Origin: Willaertia magna | Lineage: Eukaryota > Heterolobosea > Eutetramitea > Acrasida > Naegleriidae | Reading direction: 5' to 3' | DNA length: 10,353 nt | Assembly (NCBI GenBank): GCA_902984215.1 | Contig: CADWAF010003514.1 | Span: 1 to 10,353 of the forward strand | In this document: positions 1 through 7,603 of the stretch, piece after piece | How the letters are laid out: every line of letters begins with the position of its first letter | Numbering within the stretch: position 1 is the stretch's first letter | Translations under genes and position numbers: made by a program | The notes under the pieces: generated by a model | The model's database searches: none | The model's input: the letters and a program-made list of their open reading frames with translations, nothing else | What the model was told of the DNA's origin: nothing

Positions 1-442
1 TTCTTGTTTTTCTTTCTAAAGTTTTCTTTGGAATGTTAACTCTTAAAACACCATGTTCTAAATTTGCCTTAATTCCATCCAAATCAACATTCTTTGGTAA
101 ATAAACACTTCTACTAAATGATCCAACACTTCTTTCAACACAATGATATGTTTCATTCTCTTCTTTCTTTTCTTTCTTTACTTCACCTGAAATTGTTAAG
201 GTTCTATGTTGTTCATCTACATCAATTTTAATATCTTCTTTCTTCATACCAGGAACGTTACACACAACTTTTACTTCATTAGCTGTTTCAGAAACGTCAG
301 TTCTTGGTTTAAATTCTTTAAGCAATCTATCATCGTCACGATTTTGTAAAGAAAATGCCCAAGGATTTACAAAGAAATGGTCAATCCAATCGTCATTGAA
401 GAGGTTTGCTAATTGTCTGTTGTTTTTGTTGTTACTTTGCAT
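1..442 (-). CDS. Small heat-shock protein (Hsp20/alpha-crystallin family), 3' end off the window
   Basis: ATP-independent holdase chaperone that binds unfolding proteins in the cytosol. The ATG is at 442-440 and 147 codons are visible before the left edge cuts the gene. Residues 1-45 are a polar N-terminal arm that contains an NPWAF motif and resembles class I plant-type sHSPs. The alpha-crystallin domain runs from about residue 46, with RTDVSETANE, NVPGMKKEDIKI and LTISGE, to the diagnostic A-x4-GVL motif (ANLEHGVLRVNIPK, residues 126-139). The beta5-beta7 loop is rich in Lys and Glu (KKEKKEENE). The C-terminal I-x-I tail motif would lie beyond the edge. It is transcribed away from COMMD10, and a 7-bp inverted repeat containing GAA and TTC lies about 100 nt upstream of the ATG. 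Family assignment is firm; subclass and orthologue are not assignable. Confidence 0.95.
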   Translation of the reverse strand, partial: MQSNNKNNRQLANLFNDDWIDHFFVNPWAFSLQNRDDDRLLKEFKPRTDVSETANEVKVVCNVPGMKKEDIKIDVDEQHRTLTISGEVKKEKKEENETYHCVERSVGSFSRSVYLPKNVDLDGIKANLEHGVLRVNIPKKTLERKTR

Positions 443-727
443 TGTTGTTACTAGTAATTAATATTTGTTTTTTAAAGTTCTTTTAACAGTTTTTTTTCTT
501 GTTGGAATACTTAGTCAATTGAGCTATGTTTTTTTATAGACTTGTCGGAAGAAAAAATTCCGACCTTTCTTCCTTAGCCAAAAATTACGATAGCTTCCGA
601 GTACACAAACTTTCTTACAATAATTTAATTCTACTTTTTAAATTAATTCCACTTTACTTTCCAACTTTAAAATTCTTTCATTTCACACAAACAAAACTTC
701 TTTCTTTTGTAAACATTCCAATAAAAA
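443..727. promoter_or_regulatory. Divergent intergenic region between Hsp20 and COMMD10
   Basis: These 285 nt separate the Hsp20 ATG (442, minus) from the proposed COMMD10 ATG (728, plus), so promoters for both should lie here. It is AT-rich, with T-runs near 491-497 and 530-535. A plus-strand frame is open at 526-801, but its product is Phe/Leu/Lys-rich, resembles nothing, and overlaps the proposed COMMD10 exon 1 in another frame, so I treat it as noncoding. The only structured element I see is the inverted repeat at 544-564. Confidence 0.6.
544..564. repeat. 7-bp inverted repeat, possible gapped heat-shock element
   Basis: Perfect arms GTCGGAA (544-550) and TTCCGAC (558-564) flank a 7-nt A-rich spacer. 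The GC-containing arms stand out in AT-rich DNA. The GAA (548-550) and TTC (558-560) units are 10 bp apart start to start, which matches a heat-shock element with one 5-bp unit missing. It lies 102-122 nt upstream of the Hsp20 start. The HSF-binding role is inference; with only two units it would be a weak site. Confidence 0.4.
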
Positions 728-1463
728 ATGCCACTTTTTCAAAACACGGAGAAGTATGTTTTCTTCTTATTTTTGATCTAAATTTTTTTTTAAAAATTTG
801 AATTGCTTTTAAACATAATCGGAATTATTGTATATTAATCAATTAATTGTTAGATTTACCAATGCAGTTTCATTAATGAATACATTTGATTCACCGCAAC
901 AATTCTTTAAATTATTAAATCATATTCTCTCAAAATATAAAAATGGTGAATTTGAAGGATTTTCACAAGTAGAAAAAGAACGTTTATTAGAATTATTTAC
1001 ATCTATAAAGAATGATAAACAATTAATTTTATTAATAGATGCATGTAGTTATGTATTTGAACAAGCATTATATAATTCTTTAAACCCAGAGAAATTATAT
1101 CAAGAATTAATTGATTCTCAAACCGGTATTTTAGATACTCATGCTCAAGCCTTTCAAGAAGCTTGGAAGAAACAAGGTAGAGAATATTTAAATCAAGCAA
1201 GAGAACGACATTCATTAGGTGGTCCTGTAACATTAGAAAATTTTGATTGGCGTTTACAAATGCAACTTTCACAAGCTGATATGACAAAGATTAAAACACC
1301 TTGTGCATTGTTTGAGTTTACTACTTTAGATGCTTCTCAAAAGAATAATGAAACAAACAAACCAAAAGAAGAGAAATTATTAGTGGAATTTACAAGAGAT
1401 GAATTATATTTGTTTTTAACTAAATTAGAAGGTATACAAAATCAATTAGATAAATTAAATTAA
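728..1463 (+). CDS. COMMD10: COMMD10, COMM-domain subunit of the Commander/CCC complex (2 exons)
   Basis: Subunit of the COMMD/CCDC22/CCDC93 assembly, which recycles membrane proteins from endosomes with Retriever. Exons are 728-753 and 854-1463, giving 211 residues (human about 202). The larger frame opens at 819 without an ATG ahead of conserved sequence: the first in-frame ATG (876) would remove the NAVSL of NAVSLMNTFD, which matches KAVSLIN near the human N terminus. A GTATGT...TAG intron joins the ATG at 728 (MPLFQNTE) in phase, restoring that motif. The helical N-terminal domain covers about residues 10-130. The COMM domain covers about 134-211, with a conserved Trp141 (NFDWRLQMQ) and the C-terminal run LLVEFTRDEL...KLEGIQNQLDKL, very close to COMMD10. 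The TAA (1461-1463) overlaps the stop of the opposing VWA gene. Identity is firm; exon 1 is a model. Confidence 0.9.
754..853 (+). other. Intron of COMMD10 (100 nt, GTATGT...TAG)
   Basis: The donor GTATGT follows ...GAGAA and the acceptor is TTGTTAG. A TTAATC-type branch-like sequence lies at about 833-840 and pyrimidine-rich DNA follows the donor. Exon 1 ends after two bases of a codon (AA) and exon 2 supplies A, giving Lys9. The other nearby acceptor, AG at 866-867, would be out of phase. Not proven without a transcript. Confidence 0.65.
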
Positions 1464-3338
1464 TTAATGAAGTGACGATTTCTTCTATTGGTTGTTGTTG
1501 TATAAAACATTGAATTGTTACTGTCTTCAAATTCTGCTTCGTCAAGCATTGGTGTCCATCCTCTTAATACAGATCCTCTACTTCTTTGAATTGTTACTGC
1601 ATCGTTTGTGGTTGACATTTCTCTTAAAATTAAATCTTGATAATCTTTCCATCTTCTTTCTTTTCTTGCTTTCTTTCTATAAATACAACAACAAACAACC
1701 AATACTGTAACTAAGGCTATCAATACAACACCTCCTAAGGATGATGATATTCCAATATAAAGAGCTGGACAAGAACAGTAATTACAAAGTGGTGTTCCTT
1801 CCCTTAATTGATCAAGCATTTCTTGAGGGACTGGTGGAGGACATGTCTCTTCTCTTGACACAAGTTCTTGTAGTCTACGCCTGCCATTTGGATAATAATC
1901 AAATTGATTAATAGGAATGTCAATTCCTGCCACACCAATCAATCTACCCTTCTTTGTGAAACAGCTCAATGAGGCTGTTGTCATTTCTCCTAAACCTGTT
2001 ACGTCATCGTAAGGTTCAGCCCACACTACTGAACTACTATTTTCTTTATAACTAAGGTATTCATAATAACTTGACATTTGAGTTAATAAATTACCAGCAT
2101 TGTCATCATCAATTTTAGCCCACAATCCATTATTCTCACAAGCAATAACCTTCGGTAAATATAAATCAGCTTCACTTCCAAAACTATAACTAAAAATCTT
2201 TGCCTTAAATTTTTCATTCTTTTCTTTAATTAAACGATTTGGATCTTCTCCTTGGGTTTTAGAACCATCTGTCAAGAAAATTATAGCATTACTACATGTT
2301 CTTGTTTGATTTCCAAGGGATAATAATCTTTCGTTACTCTCAAATATTTTGAAAGCTAAATCAAAAGCTGATTCAAAGTTTGTTCCTCCAAAAGGCGTCA
2401 TTGAATTAATACATTCAGTAAAAAGGTTCTTGTTCTTGTAATTAACTGGTAATAAACCATCTCTTTCAATATCAATAAAAGAACAAGTGAAAGCTGAGTC
2501 TGAAAAGAAAACAATACCAAATCTATCCCTTAAAGTTAATCCTTCAATTACGTTTAAGGCTCCACGCATAGCCACTTCCAATCTATCTTTCTCTCCCATT
2601 GAAGAAGATACATCAACAATCAATATCAATGATTTTGAACTACTAACACTTTGGACATACCACCCTCTAAAACGAGGATCAAAATCAGGGCAAGTACCGG
2701 CGTCTTTCTTGCATGGATTTGAAGTATCTGGGAAGAAATTATGTCGCCATTGAACTCCAGGATATAATAATAAGGCACCTTGATAACTAGCTAAGTATTG
2801 CAATTTCAATAGAGGATCAGCTTGTCGATTCTTTTTAAAAACATCTGCCAACGATTGACTACTACACTCAAATTCCATAATTTTGTCATTGTAGTGTTCA
2901 TATATACCTGGTGAGTATTTAAGAACAGGTGCATCAAAAGATAAAGGCTCACCTGTACAATCACACTGTTCATCCTTACCAAACGATGAAACACAGGTCA
3001 TATTCAACCTCGCCACAAGGTCAGTTCTACAAGCATTGTGAAAATCTGTGCCTGTTATTGTTCAATTTTTCATTCAAGTTAAAAATGTCAAAACGTTAAG
3101 ACTTACAAATTGTATCAGGTTCATACTCTGAATGATTTTCTCTGGCTTTTTGACAAAGAGCTCGGACTGCTTGTTCTTTTGACGTTATAAACTCTTCTAA
3201 AGTTGAAGGATAATTATTATCGGAAATAAATAAATTTTTAGAATTTACAGGAATGCAAAAGAAACCTATATTAACAATAATTATAATTAATGAAATAATT
3301 GATTTCAAATATTTTGATTTTTCATTGCTAAACATCAT
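1460..3338 (-). CDS. Type I membrane protein with VWA and Cache regions, alpha2-delta/CACHD1-like (2 exons)
   Basis: Exons are 3338-3107 and 3051-1460, giving 607 residues. The N terminus carries a signal sequence (hydrophobic core about residues 14-30, rich in Ile). A Cys-containing N-terminal part resembles VWA_N, with LQYLASYQG, LLYPGVQW and FDPRFRGWYVQS just before the VWA, as in calcium-channel alpha2-delta subunits. The VWA domain (about 217-410) has a complete MIDAS: DVSSS (224-228), Thr301 in GGTNF, and Asp339 in FLTDG. A Cache-like segment follows (about 420-460: WAEPYDDVTGLG, GRLIGVAGIDIP). A Cys/Pro-rich stalk leads to one transmembrane helix (about 508-533), a CCC stretch and a basic cytoplasmic tail of about 70 residues. 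It is much shorter than animal alpha2-delta (about 1,000) and lacks the distal Cache part. The likely role is metal-dependent extracellular ligand binding; a channel partner is speculation. Confidence 0.85.
3052..3106 (-). other. Intron of the VWA/Cache gene (55 nt, GTAAGT...CAG)
   Basis: On the minus strand the donor GTAAGT follows ACAATTT, and the acceptor is AATAACAG just before GCACAG. Exon 1 ends after one base (T) and exon 2 begins GC, making Cys78. Reading continues as EPDTI-C-TDFHNACRTDL. Without splicing the frame stops two codons into the intron. No ATG opens exon 2 near its start; the first in-frame ATG would drop several Cys-region residues. Confidence 0.85.
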
Positions 3339-3450
3339 GGCACTTGGTTGTTAATTTTTTTAGATAATGACATCCCTAAAACCAAAATTACTTGATGTTG
3401 CTCCATTTTTTAAACCGCCCAACGAACTACAAAATTTTATATAAAAAAAT
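3339..3450. promoter_or_regulatory. Compact bidirectional promoter between VWA/Cache gene and IFT88
   Basis: Only 112 nt separate the two divergent start codons. A TATA-like TTTTATATAAAA lies at 3435-3446, within 5 nt of the IFT88 ATG, so it is probably leader sequence and not a TATA box. I looked for an RFX X-box (GTTNCC...GGNAAC), expected for ciliary genes in many lineages, and found none on either strand. An upstream ORF occupies much of the interval. Confidence 0.6.
3367..3444 (+). other. 25-codon upstream ORF before IFT88
   Basis: ATG at 3367 and TAA at 3442-3444 enclose a 25-residue frame (starts MTSLKPKLLDVAP) that ends 6 nt before the IFT88 ATG. It is less AT-rich than the flanks (a run of ACCGCCC near 3414-3420). 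It may be a regulatory uORF if the IFT88 transcript starts upstream of 3367. It is in the same frame as IFT88 (3367 and 3451 differ by 84) but separated from it by the TAA, so it is not an N-terminal extension. Chance occurrence is possible. Confidence 0.35.
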
Positions 3451-5880
3451 ATGAATTTTGGTGATCATTTCCCTCAAGAGTCTTCCGATGAAGATTTATA
3501 TAGCTTTGGAGATGATGGAGAGGAAGATTTAATGCAAACAAATAATAATTTTTTTGCTCCATCAAATCAAGGTATTATGAATAATTATACTGGATCAATT
3601 TATAATTCGTCTGAATCATTAACAGATGATTATTCAGGAGAAAATGTAAATCCTCCAAGAACTGCATCAATGCGATCAGTTGTAAGTAATCCGTGGGCTC
3701 CACCTCAAACAGGAAATAGAGGTTTTTTAAATACTGCTGGTATGTCGAGTATTGCAGATTCCGAGATTCAACAAAGACCAATGACATCAGTAAATGCAGC
3801 TGGTTTCTCTTCTAAAAAGAAAGATAATTTATCGGAAAACTTTGTTGGAGGAAGAGGAAGTGCACCTGCCTTACAAAAGAAAAGTGAAAATAGTCCAGAG
3901 GATATGACTGCAGAAATGGAATTAATGGTTCATAAAGCTATTGAAGAAAGTGCAACATTTTGCTCTCAAAAAGATTACATTCAAGCTTTGGATAAAGCGA
4001 AAGAATCTGAAAAGAGAGAAAAGGCATTACTAAGATTTAGAGAAGAAAAACAAATCTCTCAAGAACCAAATATTGATTTATCTTATGCAGTTCAATTTAA
4101 TCTTGCCAGAACATATCATTTAAATGGAATGTATACTGAGGCGTTAGATACTTATGAATCTATAGTAAGAAATAAATTATTTGGACATTCTGGTAGACTA
4201 AGAGTTAATATGGGAAATATATATTTTGAAAAGGGTGACTATCCCCTTGCAATAAAAATGTACAGAATGGCTCTAGATCAAATTACCAATGATTACAAAA
4301 CAATTAGAAACAAGATACGAAAGAATATTGGTGTAACGTTTATTAAGATAGGTCAATACTCAGATGCTATTAATAATTTTGAAGAAGTCATTGAGAATAA
4401 TAATAATGACATTGATGCAGCATTTAACCTCGTAGTGTGTCACTTCAGTACTGGAAACAAAAAAGAAATGAGAAAGGCTTTTCAACGACTCTTAAATGTA
4501 AATATTCCTGGATTAGCCGCTGATGAAGACTTGGATGATGAACACAATTCCTTAATGAATGATGATTTAAGAGATTACCTAAAGGATTACCAAAGAAAAC
4601 ATTATGACTTTATTTTAAAAGCTGCAAAACTTATAGCTGAATTAATTGATGACGATTGGGAAAAGGGATATGATTATGTTATAGAGCAATTAAAATCGTT
4701 TGAATTAAAACGTGAAAAATGTAATATTGTGAGTGAGGTTGAGATGACAAAAGCCTTAACCTACATGAAACACAAACTATTTCAAAAAGCTATTGAGGCA
4801 CTAAAGCAATTCGAAAAGAAGGATAGAAAACTACAAGCACGATCTGCAACCAACCTTGCTTTTCTATACTTGCTTGAAGGAGATCTTAAGAATGCTGAGA
4901 AATATGCAAATGCTGCTGTAGAATCAGATAAATACAATGCTAATGCCCTGGTGAATAAGGGTAATTGTCACTATTTAAAACGAGAATACAAGGAGGCAAA
5001 AGATTTCTATCAAAGAGCTCTTGAAAGTGAGGCCGATTGTATACAAGCTATGTTCAACCTGGGAATTGTTACAAAGGAACTAAGGGAATATGATGAAGCC
5101 CTTGCGTGCTTTAGAAAACTACATAGTATAATACCAGAAAATATTGAGGTAATCTTCCAAGTAGCTAATGTTTATTATAGAATGGGAGATAATGTCACAG
5201 CTTTAGAATGGTATAATATGTTAATTACTATCGTTCCAACTGACCCAGGAGTTCTTTACGACATGGGAACGATATATGCTAGGGACAATGATGAAACTCA
5301 AGCATTCAATTATTATTTAGAGTCGTACAAAAACTACCCTATCAACATTGACGTTATCACTTGGTTAGGTTTATACTTTGTAAAGAATGATATCTATGAA
5401 AAAGCATTAATGTATTTTGAAAGAGCTGCTGAAATACAGCCAAACAGAATAGATTGGCAGTTAATGGTTGCAGGCTGTCACAAGAGAATAGGTAATTTAC
5501 AACAAGCTAAGAAATTTTATGAAAAGATACACTTTAAGGATAGTGAAAATTATGAATGTGTTCACAATTTGGAACAAATTTGCAAAGATTTAAACCTTAG
5601 AAAAGAGGAAAGAATGTATTCAGAAAAGAAAGCCAAGTTGAAAAATAGAATGAAAGAGAAAATTGAACAAGAACAGCAAAAAGCTCCAGAAAACGATGAA
5701 CAAGAACACACTGTAGATATGGTAATTGAGAACCAAAAGATTAATCAATTACAACAACAAAAATCCCCAATAATAGAAACTGATATCGAAAGAGCAAATA
5801 TCAACGACAAAAGAATAGACCACGATGATGAAATTTTAAATGTAGATGCAGATGACTACATTGATTCCTTGTACAATTAA
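3451..5880 (+). CDS. IFT88: Intraflagellar transport protein IFT88 (Polaris/OSM-5), IFT-B core subunit
   Basis: TPR scaffold of the IFT-B1 core, needed to assemble cilia and flagella by kinesin-driven anterograde transport. The single exon encodes 809 residues, near the usual 800-830. Residues 1-150 are acidic and disordered. TPR helices run from about 155 to 710. Landmark family stretches include NIDLSYAVQFNLA (207-219), GRLRVNMGNIYFEKGDYPLA (248-267), YRMALDQ (271-277), IGVTFIKIGQYSDAINNFE, AFNLVVCHFSTG, ATNLAFLYLLEGD, ALVNKGNCHYLKREY and YYLESYKNYPINIDVITWLG. The tail after about 710 is charged, Lys/Glu/Gln-rich and ends in an acidic DDEILNVDADDYIDS segment. No intron is needed. It diverges from the VWA gene and lies 72 nt upstream of ATG5 on the same strand. 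The start is the first ATG in frame after the upstream ORF's stop. Confidence 0.97.
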   Translation: MNFGDHFPQESSDEDLYSFGDDGEEDLMQTNNNFFAPSNQGIMNNYTGSIYNSSESLTDDYSGENVNPPRTASMRSVVSNPWAPPQTGNRGFLNTAGMSSIADSEIQQRPMTSVNAAGFSSKKKDNLSENFVGGRGSAPALQKKSENSPEDMTAEMELMVHKAIEESATFCSQKDYIQALDKAKESEKREKALLRFREEKQISQEPNIDLSYAVQFNLARTYHLNGMYTEALDTYESIVRNKLFGHSGRLRVNMGNIYFEKGDYPLAIKMYRMALDQITNDYKTIRNKIRKNIGVTFIKIGQYSDAINNFEEVIENNNNDIDAAFNLVVCHFSTGNKKEMRKAFQRLLNVNIPGLAADEDLDDEHNSLMNDDLRDYLKDYQRKHYDFILKAAKLIAELIDDDWEKGYDYVIEQLKSFELKREKCNIVSEVEMTKALTYMKHKLFQKAIEALKQFEKKDRKLQARSATNLAFLYLLEGDLKNAEKYANAAVESDKYNANALVNKGNCHYLKREYKEAKDFYQRALESEADCIQAMFNLGIVTKELREYDEALACFRKLHSIIPENIEVIFQVANVYYRMGDNVTALEWYNMLITIVPTDPGVLYDMGTIYARDNDETQAFNYYLESYKNYPINIDVITWLGLYFVKNDIYEKALMYFERAAEIQPNRIDWQLMVAGCHKRIGNLQQAKKFYEKIHFKDSENYECVHNLEQICKDLNLRKEERMYSEKKAKLKNRMKEKIEQEQQKAPENDEQEHTVDMVIENQKINQLQQQKSPIIETDIERANINDKRIDHDDEILNVDADDYIDSLYN

Positions 5881-5882
5881 TT

Positions 5883-5888
5883 AATAAA
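5883..5888 (+). terminator. AATAAA polyadenylation signal candidate for IFT88
   Basis: AATAAA lies 2 nt past the IFT88 stop codon. With ATG5 starting at 5953, the 3' UTR of IFT88 and the leader of ATG5 must share 72 nt. In DNA this AT-rich the hexamer can occur by chance. Confidence 0.4.
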
Positions 5889-5952
5889 TCAATTTTTGAT
5901 CAAGACAGCAATTAGAGCTGTATTAGAGACATTGCAAATTTCAGGAAAAAAA

Positions 5953-6977
5953 ATGATTAATACCAACAACAATGAACAAGAAGTAGATGACAGTCAAATC
6001 AGAAAACAATTATGGGGAGGTTACATACCTGTAGTATTTAATATTACAGCTGAACAAATAACATCATTCACTCAACCATTTCCGTATTATGTACGTATGT
6101 GAAAATTTATTTTATAATTATTAAAACAAATCATGATAGATTATGATTCCAAGACAATCTTATCTTTCACTATTTATTGAAAAGGTAAAAACTCACTTCT
6201 CCGATTTTGTATCAGGCTTTGGATCCGATAACTTTTGGTTAAGCTATAATGAAGTACCATTACAATGGCATGTCCCTGCAGGTGTAGTATTTGATTTAAT
6301 GACAATACTATACAATAACAACAATACTTTAAATCTACCTTGGAATTTAACAGCACATTTCGGAGGGAACTTCCCTTCCGATGCAGTTGTTAGATGTAGT
6401 AATGAAGAAGATGCACAATGGCACTTTTTAAATAATGTAAAAGAATGTATGTATATAAGATATGGAAGTACAACTGCAATGATGACATTAAGTAATGATG
6501 ATCAGGCTGAATTATGGAATTCCGTTAAAACCCTAAATGAAAGTCAATATATGAAAATGAAAGATAAAATTCATTTAGGAAGTAAACAAAATAGGTAAGT
6601 TATTTAATAATTAATTCTAAACTTATTTTCCCCCTTTTTTTTTTCTTTTCTATACATTGTGCTCTATGCTATAAACACTTCCAAATATATCCAGCCTTGA
6701 TGATATGTCTTATGCTATTCGTATATATACTTCTTTAAATAATGATAATGATAAAAAGAAATTAAAATATAGAAAAGTAATGATTTGTTTAAAACGAGCT
6801 CAATTAAAGGGAATGACATTAGAATCTTTTATTAAAGATCATGTAAATCCAACTCTGAAAAAAGAAATTAATTTATTTTTAATTCAAGGAATTCAACCTG
6901 ATGGAGATACAGAAATGTTATGGTTATTAGAAAATTGTTGTTTACCTGATGGTTTTTTATACATTTGTTGTAAATAA
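5953..6977 (+). CDS. ATG5: Autophagy protein ATG5 (3 exons)
   Basis: ATG5 is conjugated to ATG12 and with ATG16 acts as the E3 that attaches ATG8 to phosphatidylethanolamine at the phagophore. Exons are 5953-6090, 6140-6594 and 6695-6977, giving 291 residues (human 275). The first ATG sits 15 codons before LWGGYIPVVFNI, matching the human DVWFGRIPTCFTL start. Exon 2 holds the UblA signature (IPRQSYLSLFIEKVKTHF, VPLQWHVPAGVVFDL, LPWNLTAHF, FP) and HFLNNVKECMY, where Lys147 (codon 6440-6442) aligns with the human ATG12 acceptor Lys130. Exon 3 holds UblB (YAIRIYTS, HGI-like IQGIQPDGDTEMLWLLENCCLPDGFLYI), ending at the usual C terminus. Both introns restore phase. An in-frame stretch upstream of 5953 has no ATG. 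A separate long Asn-rich insert (NNNNTLN) is typical of this genome. Confidence 0.95.
6091..6139 (+). other. ATG5 intron 1 (49 nt, GTACGT...TAG)
   Basis: It is phase 0. The join gives PFPYY-IM-IPRQSYL, matching PYY-LL-LPR-VSYL of human ATG5 residue for residue in length. The alternative donor GTATGT at 6095 would leave four extra bases and break the frame. Unspliced, the frame stops at 6100-6102. Confidence 0.88.
6595..6694 (+). other. ATG5 intron 2 (100 nt, GTAAGT...CAG)
   Basis: The donor GTAAGT follows AATAG. A long pyrimidine tract (about 6623-6652) precedes the acceptor ATCCAG. Exon 2 ends with AG and exon 3 starts with C, giving Ser198, then LDDMSYAIRIY. Unspliced, the frame stops one codon after the junction. 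Confidence 0.88.
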
Positions 6978-7081
6978 TCATTATTAAAACATTACAATAA
7001 TTATTTTCAATAAGTTCAAATTAGGCCTTTTTTAAAAATATAAAAATTAAACTAAAATTTAAATTCACTTTAAATAAAAAA

Positions 7082-7546
7082 ATGTTAAAAAATTTGCGTT
7101 TTCTTGGTTTAAGCCATTTACATCATCACCAAAAGAAGAATCCTTTAATTTTTATTCATCAAAAAACTAAAATCATGTCTTACTCAACTCAACAAGTTAA
7201 TATTTTAGATAAACAACAAGTAAAGGAAATTTTAAATAATAAAACAGCAGATAAAGATTTTATTTTAATTGATGTTAGAGAACCTGCAGAATTAAAGGAT
7301 TTACCAAAAATTAATGAATCCGCTCATAATATTCCTTTAAATGATGTTGGTCCAGCTTTTTTAACATTAGATGATAAAAGATTTAAATCTCAATATGGTT
7401 TTGATAAACCTAGTGTTGATACTCAAATTATTTGTTATTGTAAATTAGGAGGAAGAGCACAAAAGGCTTGTGATACTCTAGTTGAAATTGGTTATAAAAA
7501 TGTTCATAATTATAAAGGATCTGCAAATGATTGGCATAATAATTAA
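7082..7546 (+). CDS. Single-domain rhodanese (thiosulfate sulfurtransferase, TSTD1-like), possibly mitochondrial
   Basis: Rhodaneses move sulfane sulfur from a donor to a thiol through a persulfide on one Cys. 154 residues; the rhodanese fold spans about 38-152. Visible landmarks are LIDVREPAEL (62-71, CH2-type motif), the turn HNIPL (82-86), the active-site loop IICYCKLGGRAQKA with catalytic Cys120 and loop CKLGGR, and the closing GYKN-VHNYKGSANDW, close to the TSTD1 ending (GARNYAGAYREW). The first 31 residues are basic and aromatic, with no acidic residue (MLKNLRFLGLSHLHHHQKK), followed by an internal Met32. This looks like a mitochondrial presequence, with Met32 giving a cytosolic form if initiation leaks. 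It lies 104 nt after ATG5 and converges on the 7604-8899 gene. Substrate is unknown. Confidence 0.92.
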   Translation: MLKNLRFLGLSHLHHHQKKNPLIFIHQKTKIMSYSTQQVNILDKQQVKEILNNKTADKDFILIDVREPAELKDLPKINESAHNIPLNDVGPAFLTLDDKRFKSQYGFDKPSVDTQIICYCKLGGRAQKACDTLVEIGYKNVHNYKGSANDWHNN

Positions 7547-7585
7547 TTTAAATAATTAATTTAATAATGTTTACAACATGTTTAC

Positions 7586-7591
7586 AATAAA
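7586..7591 (+). terminator. AATAAA polyadenylation signal candidate for the rhodanese gene
   Basis: AATAAA begins 40 nt after the rhodanese stop, in the 57-nt gap before the stop of the convergent gene. Spacing is normal for a short 3' UTR. Confidence 0.5.
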
Positions 7592-7603
7592 AGGAATAAT
7601 ACT

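Noticed and set aside
526..801. Plus-strand frame of 91 codons beside Hsp20
   Set aside because: The product is Phe/Leu/Lys/Asn-biased with no family resemblance and lies across the proposed COMMD10 exon 1 in another frame. It looks like chance openness in AT-rich DNA.
3339..3450. RFX X-box expected for a ciliary gene promoter
   Set aside because: Only a half-site-like GTTGCTCC near 3397; no matching second half at 1-3 nt spacing.
5896..5952. N-terminal extension of ATG5 from the open frame upstream of 5953
   Set aside because: The frame has no ATG there (it opens on TTG), lies within the 72-nt gap after IFT88, and adds residues not found in ATG5 proteins.
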